From assembly GCA_017871115.1 (NCBI GenBank), contig JAFCIZ010000003.1, forward strand, positions 56,001-120,000: DNA of 64,000 nt, written 5' to 3'. A program made the translations under genes and the position numbers. The stretch is from Cunninghamella blakesleeana (lineage: Eukaryota; Mucoromycota; Mucoromycetes; Mucorales; Cunninghamellaceae). Positions 57,361 through 64,000 of the stretch are shown here, in pieces. Every line of letters starts with the position of its first letter. Position 1 is the first letter of the stretch. The notes beneath the pieces are model-generated. The model saw only the letters and a list, made by a program, of their open reading frames with translations, was not told the DNA's origin and did not search any database.

Positions 57361-59694
57361 ATGTCATCTGAAACAAGTACAACTGAGAATACAAGGACAC
57401 GCTACTGGTGCCATGCTTGTGGTAGAGAGGTTGAAATATATATGGCTCCCGATCCAACTTGTCAGCGTTGTAATCAACAATTTATTGAAGAAGTATATAA
57501 TATATATTAAAAAAAAAAAATAGACAAAAAAAAAAAAAATAGAGTTTTTCTATCTATCTATATATTGACTTTATATTTTTATTCCTATAGATAGACGATA
57601 CTGGTAGCGATGATCCCAGAACATTTTTAAATCAAGGAGAAGGTGGATCAACAACTACAATATTAATGGACAATAGTGATAACGAAGATGGTATGGAAGA
57701 CGAAATATTTCAGTTTATTAGAGGGTTAACTGGGGGTACAACTGGAGGTACAGCAAGGTTTCAGTTTTCTACAGCTGGTGGTGGTCGACGTACTAGTCAA
57801 GCTGATAATAATGAACATCAAGATAATGAAGAATCAAACACTAATAATAATAATGAAAATAATAATACCAATCGTGGCACCAATACCAATGAAAATCCTA
57901 TGATGGGCGGTAATACTCAAATGGCTAATATGTTACAAAATCTTTTATCCAATATATTTGATAATAATAGAGGTAATAATGCAGCTAGAGGAACTACCAA
58001 TACAACAACTTCAACAGATGATGAACATGATACTAATAATGGTGATAACAATGAAAACAATAACAATCATCAACAACAACAGCAAAGAAGAACACCAGTG
58101 GTTATTTACGGTGGTGTTGTTGATGGTGGTAATATTCAATTCCGTACTATGAACCCAAACGATCGTAGTGAATCTGGTGGTAATGGTCCAACTGCATTTT
58201 TCCAAATGGGAAGCAATTTAGGTAATCTCAATATGAATCAATCAACTGATGGTGATGATAATAACGAAAACAATACTAATACGAATAACCGACCTGAATT
58301 ATCTGGCATGCAAGGGTAATCAACAAATTATAATAATAATCATAATAGTAAAAAGAAATGACTAGTCATAAAGTGATAAAATTTATAATTTTATATTATT
58401 ATTAATATCATTATTATCATTATTATCATTATTATATATATAGTGTTTTTCAAATATTATCTGCAATTACTGGTACTCCATTTGATGGCGGTTTTGTTGG
58501 CAATCCTAATGACTACGTTTTTTCACAAAACGCTCTTGACAATATTATTACTCAGCTAATGGAGCAAACTGGGAGGTAAAATGATATAGGATAAAAATAT
58601 TTTGAGTATGATCATCCACGTGTTACTTACATATTATAAATTTATTTGTCCTATATATATGTATATATGTGTGTGTGTGTTTATTTATTTATAGTCGTTC
58701 AGCACCTCCACCTGCCCCTGAAGATGTTATTGAATCATTACCAAAGAGAAAATTAACTGAATCTGAATTTAGTAAGTATTTCAACAGTTTTTTATATTGT
58801 TTTTCGGATGATTTATTTATTCTTGATATATTATGTTTATATATATTCATTTATTTTTAAAAAATAGAGGATCAAGTTGATTGCGCAGTTTGTAAAGACG
58901 AATTCATTTTAGACGAATCAGTAATTGAATTACCTTGTCAACATATATTTCACGATGATTGCATTAAACCATGGTTAAAGGTAAATGGAACCTGTCCTGT
59001 ATGGTAAGTGTTTTTTTTTTAAAATAATAATAATAATAATATAAATATAAATATATGTAAATAAAAAAGATAATAATGACAATGATGGCTATAATGACGG
59101 CTATTATATTTACTTATGTTTAGTCGACACTCTATGATACCAACATCGAGTGATGAAAATAACAATAATAATAACAATAACAATACAAATGAAGGAAACA
59201 ATACTCAATCATCGGCATCACCTACAAACGAACAGGGTTCCACTTCATCTAACACTAATAATAGCGAAAATAATAATACATCAACAAATACAAATACCAA
59301 TGAACCATCATCATCATCATCGTCATCGACTGTACCACCTTCAACAACCTCCCATGAGCAAGATGTTAATAATAGTAACAATAACAGTAACAGTAGTAAC
59401 AACAATAACAATGATAGTAGTAATAGTAATAGTGGAGACAATAATAATAACAATAGCAACAGCTATAACGGCAATAATAATCCTTCACCAGCAACAGCAG
59501 CATTTGCTTGGTTCACAAATGCAACTAGATCTGGTAATGGTAACACATGGCCAACTCATATACCTGCAGCATTTACTTGGGGCCCAGGTAATCATATAAA
59601 CAATAATAACAATCATCGAGGTAATTCACAACAGCAACAACAACAGCAACAAAACGATAATGATACTCCTGAAATGGATCTTGATTTAGATTAA
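57361..59694 (+). CDS. RING-H2 E3 ubiquitin ligase, RNF115/RNF126-like
   Basis: Six predicted exons: 57361-57492, 57591-58315, 58444-58575, 58695-58771, 58868-59003 and 59124-59694, giving 590 aa. The N-terminus has an RNF126-type zinc ribbon (RYWCHACGREVEI, then CQRCNQQF). A C-terminal RING-H2 domain (about residues 360-403) reads C-A-V-C ... LPCQHIFHDDCIKPWL ... CPVCR, with all eight ligands and the E2-contact Pro and Trp. The segment SLPKRKLTESEF before the RING also matches the family. These ligases act in cytosolic protein quality control and receptor turnover. Asn-rich tracts of 100 or more residues lie in exon 2 and after the RING, with a poly-Gln stretch near the end; the post-RING tail is unusually long. 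The last RING Cys codon is split by an intron. Confidence 0.92.
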
Positions 59695-60921
59695 TCTATA
59701 TAAAAAATAAAGTTAAAAAAAAATGAAAAACAATTATTTAATGACATAAGAAAAGGATAATATAACAAATGAAAAAAAAAAATGTAAATGTTAGCATTGA
59801 AATTCACTTTATGTATTTTATTGTTATAATTATCATCTTTTTTTTTTTTAATTATATATATATATATATATTTATATATGAATTTACTATCTCTTTTCTT
59901 ATTCAATATTATAGAGTTATATATGTTTAAACTAAATTTATTTATGAATAATATATAATAAGATTAATATTAAAAATAATAATTGAAATTTAGGATATTA
60001 TTATAAGCTCATTTTTGTAATAGTTATTTTTTATTTCCTTTTTGTTATATATATATCAAAATATTTTAGGGTCAAACAACATGATAAAAGTGCTAACAAT
60101 AATAATAAAATCATTTCAATTTTATTAATCATGCATTTTGATTTCATTTTTTTTTTTTTTTTTTTTTTTGTTGGATAAATATACAAACAATAAAATTGAA
60201 TTTTTATTATACATATTGTCGAAAGATTATAAAACCAGCCTGTTATCTCTTAAATCTTTTAATTTATTTAATAAAATATATTACATTATACCATTTTCAA
60301 GACATATATTTATATTAAAAGTCAATAGAGTGTTTAAAAGAGTTGAGAAAATTCTAAAAAGTTTCTCGAGATATATTTATTAATAAAATATAAACGTATA
60401 AATATTGCCAATGATTACATACAGTCAATCTCTCTTTCTCTCTCTTTTAAGAGAGATGATCACAAGGTGTCTTTAACATTGTATTTTTATATTAAAAATG
60501 TGTTATCATTGCTGTTTTTAAATGTTTATCTTCCTTTACGTACACTCTTAAAATTTTTATTTAATGATATTGTAACGTACGCACCAAATTTATTTGATAA
60601 TAATAATAATCCTGGATTAACATTTATCATTTATATCTTTTTTCTTAATATAGCAAAATAAGACATAAAGAATACAAGATATTCATCATGTGTTTCAAAA
60701 TTAAAAATTAATAAAATAAGAATGAAATTCATTTATCTAACCCAATTTGGACATAACATCTATAAAAGGTTAATATCGCATCATATATTAATTTTATATA
60801 TTATTTATCGAATTGTCAAAAACAACCATAAATATATTAGTTAGTTCATTAAAAAAAAAAAGTATATAAAGAGACAATTTTTTTATAAAAACACATTTTT
60901 TTCTTCAACAAAAAATTTATA
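59695..60921. other. 1.2-kb intergenic region
   Basis: No convincing gene. Open frames at 60138-60383 and 60467-60661 are Phe/Leu/Lys-rich, AT-biased and lack recognisable motifs. A CTCTCT tract lies at 60430-60445. The right end carries the promoter of S10 copy 3. Confidence 0.5.
60863..60870 (+). promoter_or_regulatory. TATA box of S10 copy 3
   Basis: TATATAAA lies 52 bp upstream of the ATG at 60922, the same box as in S10 copy 1. Confidence 0.5.
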
Positions 60922-63003
60922 ATGAAATTCACTTCTGTTTTGGCAGGTGTAAGTCTATTCTTACTCGGGCAAGTTACCGCTTTAACATTACCAAAGAATA
61001 GTCAATTCTCTACTGATAAAACAACTGGTCTTACTAAATTTACAAGTAAAGTTGTTCCAAAGCATACATTGACTTTCCAATCTCCTAAATTATGCGATGA
61101 TACCGTTGTTCAATATTCTGGTTATTTAGATGTTGATAATGACGTTCACTATTTCTTTTGGTTCTTTGAAAGTCGAACCAACCCTGATACTGCTCCTTTT
61201 ACAATATGGTTAAATGGAGGCCCTGGATGTTCCTCCATGGTGTAAGTGAAAATGACAATATGATAATAATAATAATAATAATAACGTTAGATTGAAAAAT
61301 AAAATCACTCACTTTTTTTTTTTTTACTATTTATATTTTTATAGTGGATTATGGCAAGGTAAAAATGAATAAATATATTTACTTATATAATTGTATTTAC
61401 TCCAATAATAATAATTATTTTTAAATTATAGAACTTGGTCCTTGTAGAGTGAATGAAGATGGTAGTCAAGCTGTTTATAATGAAGCTGGTAGTTGGAATA
61501 AAGTTTCAAACATGTTATTCTTTGATCAAGTAAGAAAAAAAAAAAAACGATCTTTTAATTTATTAAAAAATGAAAATATTAATAAATTGAATTTTATATA
61601 TATATTCTTTTTTTTAAAAATATAGCCTGCTGGTGTTGGTTTTTCATACGGTAATAATGATGTTTATGGAACTGATGATGCTGCTCCTTTAGCTTATAAT
61701 TTATTACAAGTTTTCTTTGAAGCTTTCCCTAAATATAAGGATCAAGCCGTTCATTACTTTGGGTATATATATATATATATATATAATTACAGTAGTTTGT
61801 ATATGCTTACATATTTATTTTTATTTTTTACTTTTTAAATAATAGTGAAAGTTATGGTGGTCATTACATTCCTGCCTTTGCTGATTATGTTGTACAACAA
61901 AATAAAAATTTACCATCTGGTAAACAACACATTAATATTCAATCTGCTGGTGTTGGTAATGGACTTACCAATCCTTTAATTCAATAGTAAGTTACTGTTT
62001 TTTTTAATATAGACTGATGTTTCTTATTTTTATTTTACTTATTAATATTATTATTATTTTATTATAGTCAATACTATGAAAAGATGGCCTGTAACTCTTC
62101 TTGTAAGATACTTTTCTTTTTATTTATTTATATTATTTTATGTGAAAGACCACACCATTCATCCACTTTTTAATTATTATAGATGGATCCGTATTATCCG
62201 ATTCTGACTGTCAAACAATGAAAGAAAATACTCCTCAATGTATTGATTTAAGTAAGTTTTATAATGCATTATTTTTTTTTAAAAAAATTTTATATTATTT
62301 ATTTACTCGTTTTTATTTTTTAATATTATTATTAAAAAGTCAAACAATGCTATAGTTCAAAATCAGATAGCGATTGTGAAAATGCTGAAGATTTCTGCTA
62401 CAGAAATGTTGAATACATTTATAGTAACTCTGGCCGTAGTTATTACGATGTTCGTACCTCTGAAGAACTTCCATCTACCTATATTAAATTCCTTAACAGC
62501 GCATCTACACGTAAAGCTATTGGAGCATCAACTACTTATACTCAATGTTCTAATTCTGTAGGTAGTAAATTTGGTTATGATGGTATTTTGGATTTCTCAC
62601 CTCATGTTGCTAGTTTATTAAACAATGGTGTTCGTGTCTTGTTGTATTCTGGAGACAGTGATTATATCTGCAATTGGTTAGTAGCAATAATAAGGATAAT
62701 ATCTATAAAATATACAGATAAATATAATTTGACTAACTCATTATGTATATTTTGAATAATAATTAGGTATGGTAACTACGCTTGGGCTGGTCAATTAAAA
62801 TTCGAAGGTAGTACTCAATATCAAGCTGCTACTTTGAAGGGTTGGTCATTAGGAGGAAAAGAAGTTGGACAAGTACAACAAGCTACAGGATCTAATTTAA
62901 CTTTTGTTCGTGTCTATGAAGCTGGTCATGAAGTTCCTTGGTATCAACCTGAAGCTTCCTTAGAAATGTTTGCAAATCATGTTGCTAACAAACCTATTGC
63001 TTC

Positions 63004-63007
<4 letters not shown>
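60922..63007 (+). CDS. secreted serine carboxypeptidase (S10), copy 3, canonical form
   Basis: Nine predicted exons: 60922-61241, 61345-61358 (14 nt), 61432-61529, 61626-61762, 61846-61986, 62068-62102, 62183-62251, 62340-62676 and 62767-63007, giving 463 aa. The signal peptide is residues 1-20 (ending GQVTAL). Catalytic residues are Ser192 in [10 protein letters not shown], Asp377 in [11 protein letters not shown] and His438 in [12 protein letters not shown], all in family-standard context. The oxyanion motif NGGPGCSS keeps its Cys, and the expected disulfide partner is present in TYTQCSN. It also keeps a segment ([14 protein letters not shown]) that is shortened in copies 1 and 2. It is therefore the most typical member and likely closest to the ancestral form. 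It lacks the first intron of the other two copies. Confidence 0.93.
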
Positions 63008-63045
<38 letters not shown>

Positions 63046-64000
63046 AATGTATTTTTATCTAAAGACTTTATTATTTATATTATTTGTTATTTGATATAAC
63101 TCTTCTTTTATAACATTCTTCAATGATAATAAAAAAACTTTTTTTACTTGTCTATGTATTAACAGGTATATATTTTATCTTTTCATATGTGCATTATTAA
63201 TAGTGACTATATTTCAGAAAAAGCTAACAATTAAAAGCATAAAATATAAACAAAATAAAATAAATTCAAAAAATTTCAGTGCTAATCATGATTTTATAAA
63301 AAATAAAATAAAAAACACTATTGGTTAATATTTAGTGCATATATATATAGTCCGTATTAATAAGATATGCAAGTTTTCAAAATATAATATATATATATAT
63401 ATAAACGTATAATTATTTTCAGTATTTAGTCATTCATCAATTGTCTATACATAAAGGTTTTTTATAGAGTCATCTGCTAGATTATCGTTCAAGTGGAATA
63501 TTTTTCTATTTTAAATGCAATCAAAACCCAAGAACGATTACATTGATAATATATTAGGGGCAGTCTATACATTTTTCCATATTTTTTAATTTAAAGGTCT
63601 CTTTACTGTTTCCCGTTTAGTAAAAAAAATCTAATATCATTCACTTTTGATAGAAAATCTCATTGAATTTTCTAGATACAAAAAGGTAAATAACAAAATA
63701 AAAATAAAAATAAAACCATATCATATTGGTAAAAATTTATCAAAACCTTTTTTTTTTTTTTTTTTTTTTACATAATTTGATGCTCATGGATAAATATATG
63801 AATAACTATATATATATATATATAGTATATGCTTGTTTTTGTATATATCAAGTAATATTTTAAGTAAAGAATATAATGAAAAAAGTGGATTTGGGAGCTC
63901 AAAAGACTCTATATAGAATTTTAGATTTAAAACAAAACACATCTCCCATTCTGATAATAAGAGATACTTACAAACATGTACGGCAGTTGACAGTATAAAT
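63008..64000. other. right-end intergenic region
   Basis: No confident gene. A (TA)n run follows the S10 stop codon at 63008-63040, and a poly-T run of about 24 bp lies at 63747-63770. A 40-codon frame beginning ATGAAAAAAGTGG near 63874 ends just inside the window; it may be chance or belong to a gene beyond the edge. Confidence 0.45.

Noticed and set aside
58011..59459. Leu/Val-, Ile- or Asp-rich frames in other phases of the RING gene
   Set aside because: Shadows of Asn- and Ser-repeat coding sequence in the true frame, which contains the zinc ribbon and RING.
60138..60661. Two AT-biased open frames between the RING and S10 copy 3 genes
   Set aside because: Phe/Leu/Lys/Ile-rich with poly-T start, no motifs and no gene-like structure.
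63874..63998. 40-codon frame at the right edge
   Set aside because: Too short and unsupported; could belong to a gene outside the window.

Overview
The window is very AT-rich nuclear DNA from a fungus. Most genes carry several short GT-AG introns, and coding exons contain trinucleotide-derived Asn, Gln, Glu and Ser tracts. The gene set (intronless GH28 endo-polygalacturonase, small S10 carboxypeptidase family, HET-like proteins, an Integrator INTS9 subunit, a DUF202 membrane protein, a kelch-type membrane protein) fits an early-diverging fungus, most likely Mucoromycota and probably Mucorales. This placement is inferred from gene content; no rRNA or other marker is present. I rebuilt exon structures by hand from splice sites and frame continuity, so exon ends are predictions.

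Left part (1.9-17.4 kb): a GATA zinc-finger regulator, a long coiled-coil protein, INTS9 and a HET-domain protein lie in series on the minus strand. A secreted S10 serine carboxypeptidase (copy 1) follows on the plus strand. Middle (19.5-27.9 kb): a Cys-rich protein, a family of alpha/beta hydrolases (two intact intronless copies and one decayed copy, with a shared upstream motif) and the polygalacturonase. From 28 to 36 kb there is a gene-poor tract with one tRNA-Leu(UAA) followed by a repeat island. The island holds four copies of a conserved 40-nt core, a 16-17-bp minisatellite of hairpin units and a 15-bp repeat.

Right part (36-64 kb): the DUF202 protein and an AlaX/AARSD1-type editing enzyme are divergent, followed by a mitochondrial PPR protein. 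An arrestin-like adaptor and a secreted 10-Cys small protein come next. S10 copy 2 is convergent with a second HET-domain gene, which is divergent from a kelch-like membrane protein. A RING-H2 ubiquitin ligase and S10 copy 3 close the window.

Most notable: a HET gene sits next to an S10 gene twice in the window; two of the three S10 paralogues have lost both cysteines of a core carboxypeptidase-Y-type disulfide while keeping the catalytic triad; there is a clear INTS9 gene in a fungus; and the repeat island has an unexplained conserved core. I found no CRISPR array, complete transposon or rRNA gene.
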